Shown here: piece by piece, positions 32,228 through 44,613 of the stretch
How the letters are laid out: each line of letters opens with the position of its first letter
Numbering within the stretch: the first letter of the stretch is position 1
From: Myxocyprinus asiaticus
Lineage: Eukaryota > Chordata > Actinopteri > Cypriniformes > Catostomidae
Assembly (NCBI RefSeq): GCF_019703515.2
Contig: NC_059385.1
Coordinates: 30,980,001 to 31,044,000 of the forward strand
DNA: 64,000 nucleotides
Reading direction: 5' to 3'
Position numbers and translations under genes: made by a program
Notes under the pieces: model-generated
Seen by the model: only the letters and a program-made list of their open reading frames with translations
Databases searched by the model: none
What the model was told of the DNA's origin: nothing

Positions 32228-35200
32228 TCACTGGGAATCATCACTGGGAAAGGTTCTCGTGATTAAGCCTATAGGCCAGTCATGTCTTTTGGCTTGGCTG
32301 TTCCTTAGCAAGACAAAATCTCTGTCCTGAAGATTTGCTCTTTCATCTCTCCACTTTTGTTGGCTTTGGAGATTACAGATATATTCCTTTCTCCATTTTG
32401 TCCAAAACTTGTTGGCCAACTACTGGACTTGGTGCCACTGGTGTCTGTAAAGATAGTCACTATCAAACTGACCAGGAGGTATGGGATGCTGACCCACCTT
32501 CTGCATAAGGAGTATAGCAGGAATGAGAATAAAAGGTTGTTCTGGATCTGAAGACACTGAAGTTAATGGTCTTGAATTTACTATAGCAGTAACTTAAGTC
32601 ATAAAGGTTGTCAGAACTTCATGCGTGAGTTTGGCAGACCCAAATTTGAGAAAAATGGCATCAAGAATCCAACGCACTACACCAATTATTCTCTCCCAAC
32701 AGCCCCCCATTTGTGAGGAGTGTGGGGAATTGAACAACCACATGAACCCTTGTTCAGACAGATAGTTCTCCACTTGCTTGTCACAGCTTGTAGAGTAAAT
32801 CTGAAGTTCATTGCTGGCCCCTATGAAGTTCGTCCCGCAGTCAGACCTCAATTGTTTTGCAGATCCTCTGATTGCAAAGAATCGTCTAAGGGCATTGATA
32901 AAACAGGATGTGTCTAGTGATTTGATAACTTCAATGTGAATGGCTTGTGTACTCATGCACATGAAGATTACTGCCCAGCGCTTAGTGTTTGCTTGCCCTC
33001 CTCGTTTGGGTAGTGATAGACCATGGTCCAAATATATCCATGCCTACATAAGTAAATGGAGAATCAGTGCTTAGACGATCAGCAGGCAAGTCTGCCATTT
33101 TCTGCTCCTCTCTTCTACCCTGCAATTTACGATATATTACACAGCTGTGAATCAGACTGCTGATACACCTCTTGCCACCCACCACCCAGAAACCAGCGGC
33201 TCTTACAGCTCCTTCAGTTAAGTGCCGGCCCTGGTGATATACTTTCTCATGATAGTGTTTAATGAGCAGGGAGGTGACGTGGTGTTTCCCTGGAAGTATA
33301 ACTGGCTGGGTTTCCTTCCATGGAAGTTGCGCTTTTTACAGCCATCCTTCAACTCTAAGTAGCCCTTCTAAATCGATATATGGGCAGAGTTTGCTAAGGG
33401 AGCTTTGCTTTTGAATGGGTTTGTTTTTCTGGATGCTTTGAATTTCCTCTGAATAAACCTCCCCCTGAATGGCAACAAGGATTCTAGTCTTTGCGTGATT
33501 TAACTGAACTGAACTGAGAGGTTTCTTACACACATGCCAACCATGACAGGAGTCATCTCTGCCTTGTTGTGTGAAAGAATGGCCAATGTGGGAGAGTCGG
33601 ACAATAACTCTAGACAAAGATCTCCAACTCAAAAACCTTTCAAAATGTGAACTCCCAAGGTGACTATGAGAATGGTATGTTATGCATGTCATTACCACAG
33701 GTTGCAATTCTACATCTGATTCAGGTTTAATGAGTTGAAATGTTGTCTCATGTGTTTGATTACTTGATGAATCAGAAAGAAATTTGTTCCAGTCATCCAT
33801 GAGGAGAGCGCAAGCTGTTTCACTGGAATGTTTCTCATTCCCAGATCAGCTGGTTTGAGGTCAGTTGGAACGTAGTTCCATTGGTGTTTCTGTGTCGAGC
33901 ATCTAATACGCTGGACTCTATTGTGGACATAAATGTAGAATCATCTTGATACGTTGAATATGTAAATGAGTACCACTTTGCTGTCAGTGAATAATTCCAT
34001 GTCACTCAGTTTTAGATCCAACTCATGAGAAATTGTTTCTGCAATTTCCACAGCTAGAACAGCAGCACAGAGCTTAATTCTAGGGATGGTGATGTCAGGT
34101 TTCTGAGCAAATCTCGTCCTTCCAAATATGAATCCGAATTCAACCTGCCCTTGCGCATCAGTGACTTTTAGGTTGGCAACAGCAGCGATGGACTGAGTTG
34201 ATGCATCACAGAAGATACAAACTTTCTTCTTTTAAGCTGCTGAGAGAGGAATTATTGTGTAAACTCTGGGGACCTTCACCTCTTTCAGATCTTGTAGAGA
34301 TATACATAACCTTCAAACTTGTCTTTAGAGAGTGATTCATCCCAGTCACAGATGTTAGCTGTCAATTCTTTTTTTGACCTTGGTCACTCACTGGAGCAGC
34401 AAATCCAAGTGGATCGAATAGGCTGTTGATGGTTGATAACACACCATGTCGTGTATAGGGTTTTACATCATCTGCAACTTGAAATGTTAGTGTGTCTGCA
34501 AGGTCCCATCTAAGACCGAGACTTCGTTGCACTGGATGGTCTTGGCCAACATCAAGATCTTGCAAGCCCTTGGCAAGGTCATCAGCTGGAAAAGCTTTCA
34601 TGACCTCTGATTTGTTGGATGCAATTTTATGTAGCTTGATGCTGGATTGAGCCAGCATGTCTTGAACCCCTTGCAGCACATTGATGGCTTCCTCTACAGT
34701 GAATTATTTGAGACCATCATCGACGTAGAAATGTCTCTCTACAAACTTCCCCAACTCTATACCAAACTCATCTTCTCCTTTCACTGCTGTCCTTTTCAGT
34801 CCATAAATAACTACAGCGGGTGAGGGGCAGTTACCAAAGACTGAACACACATACGGTATTCTATCACCTCTCTATCAAGTTGATGGTTATGGAACCACAA
34901 GAAATGGAGGTAGTCAAGGTGACCCTCCCTCACAAGGAAACTATCAAAAATCTGCTGTATATCTGACATTATGGCAACTGGCTCAGTTCGAAAGTGCATG
35001 AGCACTCCAAGCAGGCTATTGTTTAGCTCTGGACCTTGAAGGAAAACATCATTCAGTGATACACCATTGAACCTTGCACTTGAATCAAACATAATCCTAA
35101 TTTGGCCTGGTTTCTGAGAGTGACAGACTCCAAAGCTCGGCAAATACCAACATTCTTTATCTTTGTCGATAGGGGGAGCTATCTCAACATGATCATTCTG

Positions 35201-35746
35201 AAAGATCTTTTCCATGAAATCTACAAAATGACCCTTCATCTCCGTGTTATTCAACGTACGGCTGAGAGACATGAGTCGATTCAGAGCTTGCTCTCGGTTG
35301 TTGGGTAAGCATTGTCTTGTTGCTCGAAATAGAAGAGGAGCAACCCAACTGTTTGTGTCATCCTTGAAGAACCCCTGGTTCATAATCTGCAGGAAAAGTT
35401 AATCTTCAACAGAGGCAGCAAGCTTAAAGTCATCATCTGAATGGCTAAAATCTAATTTCCCTAGTTCTGGATGAATTTTCATGTATATTAAAGGAGTTTT
35501 GCACTGCTAATCTGAAATCTGAACTTTCATGTGAATGTTGTTCTCACATGACTGAAAGTAACTGGGACGGCCATTTATGAGAACATGGGTTTTGTATGTA
35601 CAGATTGCAGGTCTATGAGCACCGTTAAGGCAGACATGACCAATTATGACCCATTCTAGGTCTAACCGTTGAGCATAAGGTGCATTGTGGTGACCGTTAC
35701 GCTGACCTCGTACTTTATGAACACAAATAATATCTCTCCCAAGCAA
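32228..35746 (-). pseudogene. BEL/Pao pol pseudogene (PR, RT, RH, IN)
   Basis: Minus strand. The protease end is at 35507-35746 (MLGRDIICVHKVRG, APYAQRLDLEWVI). RT is at 34690-35383 (SQKPGQIRIMFDSSARFNG, VAIMSDIQQIF, then after a frameshift VFGNCPSPAVVIYGL and an intact YVDD box at 34716-34727). The RT-RH connection is at 34362-34679 (LGLRWDLADTLTFQV, STINSLFDPLG). The integrase is at 32594-33185 (YVGMDIFGPW, LRSDCGTNFIG, QMGGCWERIIG, keeping the D, D, E positions across a frameshift near 33010). A C-terminal domain is at 32228-32419 (RDFVLLRNSQAKRHDWPIGL). Stops between the pieces and a poorly preserved RNase H region (33336-34360) show decay. Confidence 0.9.
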
Positions 35747-36081
35747 CAGCAGGATCTCTGCAGAGTTGTCAAGAGGTGGAATTTTGTCTGCTATGACTTT
35801 GAGATGAGCGTGACTACGCGCAGCTTCTGGTGTTGGTATTTCATTCCTGTTGTTAGGAATTAAGTCACACTCAGTGAGGGTCGGCGGTGGTAAATGGATT
35901 TCACCTTCTATTGACTCAACAATGAAACCACTGGCTCTCCTTCCAGCTGTATCTGTTGTTCCAGAGTATATTTTAAGTATATTAAGTGAATTTTTAATAT
36001 ATCAAAGAATGCAGATCTGGCTTGAGACACATTGCTCTGGTCATCTAACATCACATACATCTTTACCTTTTTCTCAGCATG

Positions 36082-39000
36082 TCATTTAGGATAGACAGTT
36101 ACCAGGCATATTTTGGAACAGGATTTGCCATAGACCCCTTTTCCACATACTTGAGTACATGTTGGCTTAACCGCTGCTGGTGCATTCTCACTATGCTCCC
36201 CACCTTGCTTCTCTGGAGGCGACGAGAAATCTGCCATAATCCAAGGTGCTGGACCTGCATGGAGAGCTGAGATTTGTCGATCGCTATCACATTCTGAACA
36301 ACGTACTATAGCTTGGCAGTCTTTTGCTTGATGTGCTACTGAAGCACAGCATTTGAAGCATACTGAATGCTCTGAGAGAAGGTGCTTCCATTCCATAAAT
36401 AACTTTTCTTTTAAGCCTCTACACTTTTTTAGTGAATGTGGTTTTTTGTGAAAAGGACACTTTTTATCAGGATCGGAACAATCTGATGAGGTGCTTTTTA
36501 CCGCTGTTCTGTTGACTGACATGTTGGGTTTAGATTTCCATGGTTTGGTCTGATGTGGTTTCTCAACTCTGTAAGGGGCCATACTCTGGATTGGCAAAGC
36601 AAATCTAGGATCATTCCTCATCTCTGTATGGTGGCACACAAAATCAACGAAGAATGAAAAAGAGGATATGGGACATGATACTCACTTTTAAAGTGGGATC
36701 CTTGATCCATCCACTGCTCTTGAATATTGTGAGGTAATTTCTCAATGATTGGGTTTATACCTCTTAATGTGTCCAGGAAATTAAGACCTGGTAAGTAACC
36801 CTCTTGCTTTGCAGCTAATACTTCCAGAAGTAAGTCACTGAGTTCTCGTAGCTTTTCATTGTCTTTGATTCAAAATTTAAGAACGTTATGAAGTCTAGAG
36901 AACAGGAAAGCCTCAATAACCTCTGGTGAACCATAACTTGTGTCAAGTCTCTGCCAAACCATTTCCAAACCTTGCTCTGGATTGTTAACATAAACTGCCC
37001 TAATGCATTTGGCATGTTGCAGTGACTCTCCATCAAGCCACTTAATGATGAGGTCCAACTCCTCACTAGCTTTTAGGTTCAACCCCTCTACTGCATTGGT
37101 GCACCTTGATTTCCAAGATAGGTAACTTCCTGGCTGATTATCAAATACTCTAAGCCCTGCAGTGATAAGATCTTGGCGAGATAAATAAGCAGCTAGCTCA
37201 GAAACATCTGTAATTTTGGAGTTTGCATTGTATGGAGACTGATATACAGGATCTAGGCAGCTCTGTGAATGGTAACTTGGTGCACTGTTTGAATTAAATG
37301 AGTGAGTTTTAGCCTTCTTGAGGTAGGGGCTTTGGTCAAATGTTACTTTAGCTGGAGAAACTGGGTGATTTGACTGTGAATAACAAAGAACTTTAGACTT
37401 CAGACAACATCTGAACTCTCTCACAAAAGCTGAAATCTACACCTGAATATCACCACATGTGATAAATTGCAAATCATCTTGCTGCCCCGTCTTCTCTCTC
37501 TCTCCCTTCTCCCCTTCAACAGCTCAGGACCAATACAAAGACACAAGATTTATATGTAAAAATATAACAAATACCATGAAAACAAAGAATGCAACTGTAT
37601 GTGTTTGAAATCATTTAGAGGTCTCTGTGCGACTGGTATAATGGTCTCTTTCCCATGTTGGTAAAACTAATAGTGACAAAGTTATAAGGTCTTTGCCAAA
37701 TACTGCAATTTAAACGATCTCCTGTATGTTAATAAGGTTAAAACCCAGGAAGTCAGGAACCCATTCACCCCCAAATTCTCATTGTTCAAAGGATAATACC
37801 ATTTGGTACACAATGTTTTCTGTCTGGATATTTAAGAAAGGTTGGCAAGGAACTTGGGGAGTATGTAGTCAGATATCCCTCGCTTATCACTGTATGTCAT
37901 TTTCTATTGCCAGGTATGTTTCTTTGACTTGTCTTTTATTTTTAGGAATGTTTGTTTATTCTGATCATGTGTGAAATTGGCTTTTATTGATTTTGTAACT
38001 TACATTTTAAATCTTACCAGGCAAATAAATTGTTACTTTTTGATTTATTCTGTATTCCTCCGAAATCATTTATCACCAGTAGATTCGAGGGATGCCTTTT
38101 GTTACTGCAAACTTATGTCCAGGATAATGATCATTACTGGAGCTTATGAATAGGAGAAAACCACATAAGACTACCAGTCACTGCTTATCACCATCTTAGC
38201 AAGTTGTATGAAACATGACTAAATAAAACTATCATCTGGTTATGAGCAAGCAGTAGGCGGCTGAACCAGATGATATTAGTAAACCCTGTAACCGCTAACT
38301 ATGAACAGAACTGCCGATTTTGTGTCCGTAGAGATCTATGTAATTAATCGGCCGGCATATGACTCTGAGCGACAGTCGGGACCCGAATGAAAGGATAATG
38401 AAAGTTAGGATGATTCAGAGTAATCAATAACTTAAAAAGATTCAATTAAAAGAATGATCAGAAATCAATTAGTGCTTAAATCTAAATTAGAGGTTCAACT
38501 TATATTGGAGTCAGATTAATATAAAATTGGAGTGAATTGATAAAGTGCAAATTAATAATAAGTGTTTTTGCTTCAGCACTCAGAAAAGACAGAACAATGC
38601 AGAAACCTTCAGCCATTTTATTGGAATCTGACATCGGACTAATAGTTTGGCACATTTACAAATTCCAATATGCATTGGAAGTTTGGGCTGTAGAGATTCA
38701 ACAGTCTCTTTGCTTCTACCCTGAACTAAAGAGTCACTCTCACAGGAGGAACATATTCACTAGTGCGCTTGATTGACTGTTGTACTGATAAAGGGTGGTT
38801 CACACTACTTGCATTGTCACTGTTCTTTGAACTTACAAGTGCCTCAAACGTTTCAGCTTCTGCTAAGGCAGCCTGTGCCTCACATTCCTGCTTAAGGGCA
38901 TTCAATGTGGCTTCTATACGTGCTTTCTCTACTTGCATCTCAATTTCAGGTTTAGCATAGGCCATACGTTTGTGTGCTGCTTCTGCTTTGGCACAAGCTT

Positions 39001-39142
39001 GTACTGCTGCTAAGCTGGCTGTAGACTTAGTTGATCTTCGAGAACATGAAAATGATGCAGCACATTCAGACCTAACCTCTAGGCCTTCAGAACCAATGCT
39101 TATGATGCCATTGTCTGATATTGTGTCACAGCAGGAAGACAT
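36082..39142 (-). pseudogene. BEL/Pao gag pseudogene, interrupted
   Basis: The N-terminal part at 38726-39142 is an Ala/Glu/Lys-rich coiled-coil segment (AVQACAKAEAAHKRMAYAK, ARIEATLNALKQECEAQAAL). The capsid-like DUF1759 segment is at 36870-37424 (AAYLSRQDLITAGLRVFD, LKASEELDLIIKWLDG, GSPEVIEAFLFSRL). A Cys/His-rich segment follows at 36082-36639 (KKCPFHKKPHSLKKC, HSVCFKCCASVAHQAKDC). Between the first two parts, 37440-38725 has no gag similarity. Frameshifts occur near 36850. Confidence 0.82.
37440..38725. repeat. Foreign ~1.3 kb piece inside BEL gag, possibly a solo LTR
   Basis: It interrupts the gag order and is non-coding. Features that hint at an LTR in plus orientation are a TATA-like GGATATTTAAG (~37828), an AATAAA-type signal (~38024) and a GC-richer stretch at 38335-38395. 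I could not find convincing TG...CA ends or a target duplication, so its identity stays open. Confidence 0.4.
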
Positions 39143-39186
39143 GTCTCCAATCCACAGGAGGTCTTGAAAGTACTGCTGTCATTTCA

Positions 39187-39520
39187 CTCTTCTGCCTCAC
39201 TATTTGTACTAGTACATAGCTATGTAGTGAGCTAAACACTCTTCCAATAAATACCCAGGATGGTAGCTGACTTCAACCATTTTAATGGAAGCCATATGCA
39301 ACTACAAAAAACATCAATTGGAAATATACATGAGCTTTTATGTACTCAAAAAAAAAAACACTTGTTTTTACTGTACAAGATTTTTATGATCAACTTTAGT
39401 ATGAATATCCATAATTCAAATGTAGTAAATACTATTAAATACTGTCCTTTCAATGCTCAGATGAAATGCAAATAAGACTGAAGATAAAGTATTAGGAAAA
39501 TTAAATTACCACTTTATAAC
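39187..39520 (-). repeat. 5' LTR of the BEL/Pao element, truncated
   Basis: Aligns with 31440-31725 (TCTTCTGCC.TCACTA, CAATAAATACCCAGGA, ATGAATATCCATAA). Homology stops at 39520, where another LTR begins with TGTAACGTC. Confidence 0.8.
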
Positions 39521-39891
39521 TGTAACGTCTGGAAGGAAGTCACGAGAGCTGGATCTAGGAGCGGCGAAGTTGTATTTAATAAAATATAAGTACAGAATAA
39601 CAGGGTAAACAAAGGAACAAAAGAAACATCCACGATGGGAAAACACAGGAACAGAGAAAACATACACGATGGGCACTGGTCATACACAGGAGGTCAAAAC
39701 ACATAACAACTGACCAGGACTGAACAGAAATCAGGGCATTATATACACAATGAATAATGACTTAATGGAAGACAGGTGAAAACAATCATGGACAGCTGGC
39801 AGTGATGAGGGCAGAGAATTATGGGAAGTGTAGTCCATGTGAAACAGATGACAGGGGAGAAACACAAGGCAAACAACAGTGAATCATGACA
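39521..39891 (-). repeat. 3' LTR of the third gag-only element
   Basis: 371 bp. On the minus strand a TATATAA box (about 39738-39744) lies ~30 nt upstream of TTCAGTCCTGGTCAG, the predicted RNA start. The ends resemble those of copy 1 (TGTCATG, CGTTACA). Confidence 0.75.
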
Positions 39892-39937
39892 GAACCCTCC
39901 CTCTAATGGGCAGCTCCTGAAGCCCAAGGAAGGCTGA

Positions 39938-40703
39938 TCAGGGAGACCAGGGAGACTGGAGTAGATCGGGTGGACGGCCAAGAGACCAAGGAAACCAGTG
40001 CAGATCAGGCGGGCAGCCATGAGACCAGGTAGACCAGAGCAGATCGGGTGAACAGCCGAGAGACCAAGGGGACCAGAGCAGATCAGGCGGACAGCCAGGA
40101 GACCAAGGAGACCAGAGCAGATCAGGCGAATGGTCAGGAGACCCAGAAGACCAGAGCAGATCAGGCGGAAGGCCAGGAGACTCAGAAGACCAGAGCAGAT
40201 CAGGTGGATGGCCAGAAGACCCAGGAGACCAGAGTATGTCAGGCAGATGGCCAGGAGACCCAGAAGACCAGAGCAGATCAGGTGGATGGCCAGGAGACCC
40301 AGGAGACCAGAGTATATCAGGCAGATGGCCAGGAGACCAAGGATACCAGAGCAGATCAGGTGGATGGCCATGAGACCCAGAAGACCACCTCAGGGTAGGG
40401 ACTGGATCACAGATAGGCCACAGGGCTGAAACAGGGTCAGGAGGCCTGGGTGGGACCACAGGGTCGAGATAGGGTCAGAAGGCCTGGGAGGCGGCCACAG
40501 CCTAGAGACTGGAGCCATGGAAGGCAGAGCTGTAGTAGGCTTGGGGGCAAAGCCGTGGCAGGCTCGAGGGGCGAAGCTGTGGAAGGCGCCACTGGATGTT
40601 GGAAGATGGTTGTGAGGATTTGCTCCAATTCAGACACAAGAGCATCAGAGGCCAGGCACTGATGTTGGGTAACAGGGACAAGACACCACAGTTTCATGGA
40701 CAT
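39938..40703 (-). pseudogene. Repeat-rich gag-like tail of the third element
   Basis: Minus strand. 40437-40703 reads KLWCLVPVTQHQCLASDALV and continues into a Pro/Leu-rich stretch. In another frame, 39938-40459 encodes about ten copies of a 13-residue unit (LLWSPGSPGHPPD) from 39 bp DNA repeats. Position before an LTR and composition match the proline-rich tails of copies 1 and 2, but the repeat unit is different. The repeats leave several frames open; only the minus strand fits the element's direction. Confidence 0.6.
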
Positions 40704-40749
40704 GATACTGTGGAATTACCATGTTTATTTATTTATTTATTTATTTATT

Positions 40750-41175
40750 ATGGACATGTGCCATTGTACATCGTTCCTTCTTTGAAGTACTTTTATCCTT
40801 CACATTGTGCTGAAGCTGCTAAATCCTTTTTTCTCATCCTTCAGATGAGACGCTAAACCTCTGTGGTCCTGAATCTCTGTGGTCTTTAAAAATCCCAGGG
40901 CCTTTCTCGTAAAGAGTAGTGGTGTAACTCCTGTTTCCTGGCCGAATACCCCCATTGACCCTCTCAATCATGGCCTCCTAAAAATCCCCATCCATTAAAT
41001 GGCTCTATAACTCTACTCTCTCCTCTCCAACAACAGCTGGTCTGTGGTGAGCATACTGGCGCACTGTGGCTGCCATCGCATCATCCAGGTGGAAGCTGCG
41101 CACTGGTGGTGGGTGAGGAGAACCCCCTGTTCACTATGTAAAGCACTTTGTGTAATGTTAATTCATTCATTCAAA
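40750..41175 (+). repeat. L2-type 3' tail (5'-truncated LINE or SINE sharing it)
   Basis: Contains CTTCAGATGAGACGCTAAAC, CTGGCGCACTGTGGCTGCCA, TCATCCAGGTGG and ends TATGTAAAGCACTTTGTG with an ATTC repeat tail. I recall this as the widespread fish L2 3' end, also borrowed by some SINEs. No RT or tRNA-like head is visible. A (TTTA)n run lies just before it (40718-40750). Confidence 0.65.
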
Positions 41176-41404
41176 ATGGAAACAACCTTGCAATCTGGCA
41201 GATGCAAATATCTTTCTGGTGATTAATGAAGTTACCTACTAACTATGAACTAATCAATGAGACAGATGTGGAGATAATAAACTATAATAGTTTATAAAAC
41301 TATAATACTTACTATCATGTAGTGAAATTGAGTATGATCAATGCATTACAAATAAACTACACAAAATTAGTTTTTTAGTATGCATTTTCCATTTTAATAA
41401 TGGT

Positions 41405-41880
41405 GGATGTTGAATATGCAGACTGATCTCAAGACCATTACGTGACCGTGGCAACATTTTTGCAAAAACGAAATTATGTGCTTCATTACATGTTTGGCTG
41501 CAGTTTCCCAGTGAAATATCCAGTGGGGGGCGCCAAAAGTGAGAGAAATGGTGTTGTAATCCGACAAGGTTTTAAGGTGAATATTAAATGGAAGTTTAAA
41601 ACTTTAACCTAAACCTAACCAATAGTGATCTAAAATAAAATGAGTGTAACACAAAACAGATAACCTTACCCTAAACCAATGTCTTAACCTAACCGATAGT
41701 GTCCAAAAATAAAATGAGAAATGAAAAGCACATTTTCCGAAGCAACTATGTAATTTCATGTCTCTTCTATGACACTCTTATCTCACGTGTCAGCTTGCAT
41801 GCTTGACTGATTTCGAATTGCAATCTCCTGAGTCTGAAGTCCATCCCTCTGTGAGGTGAGCTACTGCACAAGCTAATCAC
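41405..41880 (-). mobile_element. SINE-like unit with tRNA-like head
   Basis: On the minus strand 41800-41875 shows A-box-like GTAGCTCACCTCAC and, ~40 nt on, B-box-like GCAATTCGAAATC, followed by a body containing GGTTAGGTTAAGAC and repeated TTTTATTTTTGGACACTATC. The boxes are degenerate and no target duplication was found. Confidence 0.4.
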
Positions 41881-42534
41881 TTAGAAATAGGTGTGTATAT
41901 GTAGGTCAGTGCATAATACAAGTGTTAAAATGTATTGTTTTTTAAATGATGCGTTAGAGTAAAAGTGTTTAGAAATCATAACACAGCAGTGTGTGAGTAT
42001 TAGTGTGAAAAATAAGTGTTTATAAAGTCATAATCAACCATTGTAGTTGTGATTTGTGTGAAAATGGATAAAACGCACAGTTTCTGTAGAGCCTCTAGTG
42101 TTAATTTCAACAGGAAACTGCTGCAAAATGTAGAGCATGTCACGTAAAACTCAGTTTGCAAAAATGTTGTTATAGTAACGTTCATTGTATGAGAGACTAT
42201 GTTGTGAATATGCCACTCAGGCTCCACACTTAAGTTTTACTATCAGACGAAGATCCCCTATTATGTGCCTCATGCCAGAATCAACAATCTCTGAAGAATA
42301 TTTAATTAAATTTAATCCAACCAGTTAAATTTGTGACCAAAATCTAATGTAAATTAGGGATATAGTGTGTTTTGGATGACTGGTTTTCTATCCAACAATA
42401 ATCTACGGAATCCTACCTAGAAATTAAAATTTCCTTTGCAGATTTAATTAAGAAGAGTTTAACTAACTCTCTACAGCAAAATTGTGGACATTATTTGTAT
42501 CCTGTGGAGGTTTTTTGCTCTGTTCAGTTGAACT
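41881..42534. other. No recognisable gene
   Basis: AT-rich sequence. The last part (about 42300-42534) may be the 5' leader of the LINE that starts at 42535, but nothing specific shows this. Confidence 0.5.
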
Positions 42535-43654
42535 TTGGGCCTAGTAGGCCTTGATGTCCAAACCATGCCACCCAAAGCTTCATACAGCACCACTGAGGAA
42601 TATATCATCATGGCTCAAGTGCATGAATTGTTGGACCAGCAAAAAGACTTCTACAGAACTTTGCTTGAACAACAGGAAAAAAGCTTCAAAGCATGTGTAC
42701 AGATCATTGTTGATTTTTCAAACAGGAGAACTGATGATCTGTCAAACCAAGTCTATGATTTCCTACTACTCTCCACAAAATGTGGTCCTCCAGAAAGATT
42801 TGTTAGGATTTCAGCCCTATCAGAGTCATATACTCCAGATTCTTATTATTTATGATATTAATATTTCTCAAATATGTGTTTTCATTTATAAGATATATTA
42901 AAGTGAACAGAATATTCCTGAGCATTTCAAGACTTATTTTAAAGCAAATTTGCAGGTCCACTCTTACTTAACTCGTCAATCTTTAGATTTTCATCCTTCT
43001 ACATTTCTCACTTGTAGAGGTCAATTTTCGATAAGATTCGGGAATACCAAATTATGGAATGGCTTTTCTCAACTGGCAAAAAAAAAAAAAAAAAAATTTA
43101 TATAAAATGTTACAAAAGATGCTTAAAAGATCACTAAATTGCTGCATTGTAACTGCTTTTCCACATTTATTATTGTCCATGTATTCATGTTTAAATATTC
43201 GATTCATAGTGATGTATTATTACTATTGTTCAGGAGTCATTACAGGTGGATTCAGTATATCCCTTAAAGGCACTCATACACACTCATACACATACATACA
43301 TACGTACACACATTTTATAGAAGATTGCACAAAGGTATGCACCTACACAGACTATGCACATATGCACGTATACATATGAACATATACTCACAGACAAATA
43401 CACATATACATGTTATTTACCTATTTTTTGTATATATATTGATATATTTGTATTTATTGTTGTTGTTGTTATGATACATATTTTGTTATATTTAGTTTGT
43501 CATCATTGTGATATAGTCATATTATTTTCTGTATGTTAATTTTGTGTTAACATTATGAAAAGTTAACATTATTTAGGTGAAGTCTTTAAATGAACCCTTA
43601 TGGGTTTTTCTGCATCTCCCTGCACTGTATATAAAAAGTGTTCTTTGCTATTTC

Positions 43655-43720
<66 letters not shown>

Positions 43721-43765
43721 CTTTTTAAATCATGCAAATAAAAAATCAATCAATCAATCATTGGG
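42535..43765 (+). pseudogene. Internally deleted LINE (ORF1 start joined to RT end)
   Basis: The plus-strand frame 42535-42855 encodes an ORF1-like N-terminus (MPPKASYSTTEEYIIMAQVH, LLEQQEKSFKACVQIIVD). From 42912 another frame gives the C-terminal end of a LINE reverse transcriptase (PEHFKTYFKANLQVHSYLTR, RGQFSIRFGNTKLWNG). A 3' region with microsatellites ends in ATGCAAATAAA and an AATC tail (43740-43765), then flanking DNA. Most of ORF1 and ORF2 are missing, so this is a deletion derivative. Confidence 0.65.
43658..43718. repeat. (TA)n microsatellite
   Basis: About 30 uninterrupted TA units inside the 3' region of the LINE remnant. Confidence 0.95.
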
Positions 43766-44191
43766 CTATCCAAGGAGTATAATACATGTGCCCACTTTGC
43801 TGGGGAATATTCGGGATTAAATGGATTAATTCCCTTTTTGCTTTATTTAACTGACACTTTTAAAAAGGCGAAGTCTCAGTTCTTTACAGTACATGCATCA
43901 TGGAAAGAAGTTTAAGTTTTAGCACAAGGTGTCTGTCAATTGAAGCTATACATTCACAAGTCCAAGTCAAGTCTTTGGTCACAAGTCCAAGTCTTATTTA
44001 TTTATTTATTTATTTATTTTGGCAAGAGTTCTTTATCTGCAGCTGGTTAGTTTAATAAACCTTGTATAAGGCTAATTCAGTTCTGAAATATTAAAACTGA
44101 TTACTTCTAGGGATTGCCTTGTCAATTTATTCAATAAAGTACTTAAGCTTTTCCTTTAATCATGGATTTTATTTTTTATACAGTAAACAAT
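43766..44191. other. No gene; fragment of the GAGTC/AAGTC repeat and (TTTA)n
   Basis: 43950-44000 has repeated AAGTC motifs (CACAAGTCCAAGTCAAGTC) like those at 27306-29219 and 47960-48110. (TTTA)n follows at 44000-44022. Confidence 0.5.
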
Positions 44192-44613
44192 TCACGAGTT
44201 CGTTTGCCCATATAATCTTTAAGCTATTAAGGTTAAACTTATTTGGCTTGCTGTCCACGGTGGAGGGGCTCGAGGAAGCAGCTTCAACTCGAGCTCTGAA
44301 GTATCCCACCCGGGACTATTAATAGGAGATGATTACGTGGGGCAAGATGCCTAGGGTAAAGGTGGAGATGGGGAGGTGGAGGTATGCTGGAAACAGCTGA
44401 GACTGAAGAGATGTAAACAGCTGCTTATATACTCTGGCTGTTAATTGAAAGATTAGATGGACTCGCTCCTCCCGAACTTATGTTTAGGAACTTAATTTCA
44501 TGAGTTTGTTTGCCCATATAATCTTTAAGCTATCACGGTTAAACTTATTTGGCTTGCTGTCCACAGTGGAGGGGCTCAGGGAAGCAGCTTCAGCTCGAGC
44601 TCTGAAGTATCCC
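44192..44613. repeat. Pair of 116 bp direct repeats, 306 bp apart
   Basis: Copies 44192-44307 and 44498-44613 share TTTGCCCATATAATCTTTAA, GGTTAAACTTATTTGGCTTG and CTCGAGCTCTGAAGTATCCC with about ten differences. They bracket ~190 bp of unrelated sequence. Confidence 0.9.

Larger units (their letters stand above)
31440..39520 (-). mobile_element. BEL/Pao LTR retrotransposon, decayed
   Basis: Minus-strand element: partial 5' LTR at 39187-39520, gag, protease, RT, RNase H region and integrase, and 3' LTR at 31440-32053. LTR homology is clear over GTACTAGTACATAGCTATG.AG and CTCTTCCAATAAATACCCAG in both. The order PR-RT-RH-IN with a DUF1759-type gag and a DUF5641-type C-terminus is that of BEL/Pao. 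An unrelated ~1.3 kb piece interrupts gag. Stops and frameshifts make it inactive. Confidence 0.9.
39521..40710 (-). mobile_element. 3' part of a third gag-only sushi-like element
   Basis: Minus strand: LTR 39521-39891 (TGTCATGATTC...GACGTTACA), preceded by a polypurine tract (TAGAGGGAGGGTTC) and by AGGAGCTGCCC, which resembles the sequence before the 3' LTRs of the copies at 20075 and 50949. Internal DNA holds a tandem-repeat coding segment. The 5' part, with PBS and the other LTR, is missing beyond ~40710. Confidence 0.75.

Noticed and set aside
40048..40429. Plus-strand repetitive frames (QADGQETQETR-type)
   Set aside because: Antisense shadows of the 39 bp repeats; the LTR, polypurine tract and tail all point to the minus strand.
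41600..41700. Telomere-like CCTAAACCTAACC motifs
   Set aside because: Only a few imperfect units inside a dispersed repeat body, not a tandem telomeric tract.
42000..42227. Short minus-strand open frame
   Set aside because: No similarity, low complexity, no splice or promoter context.
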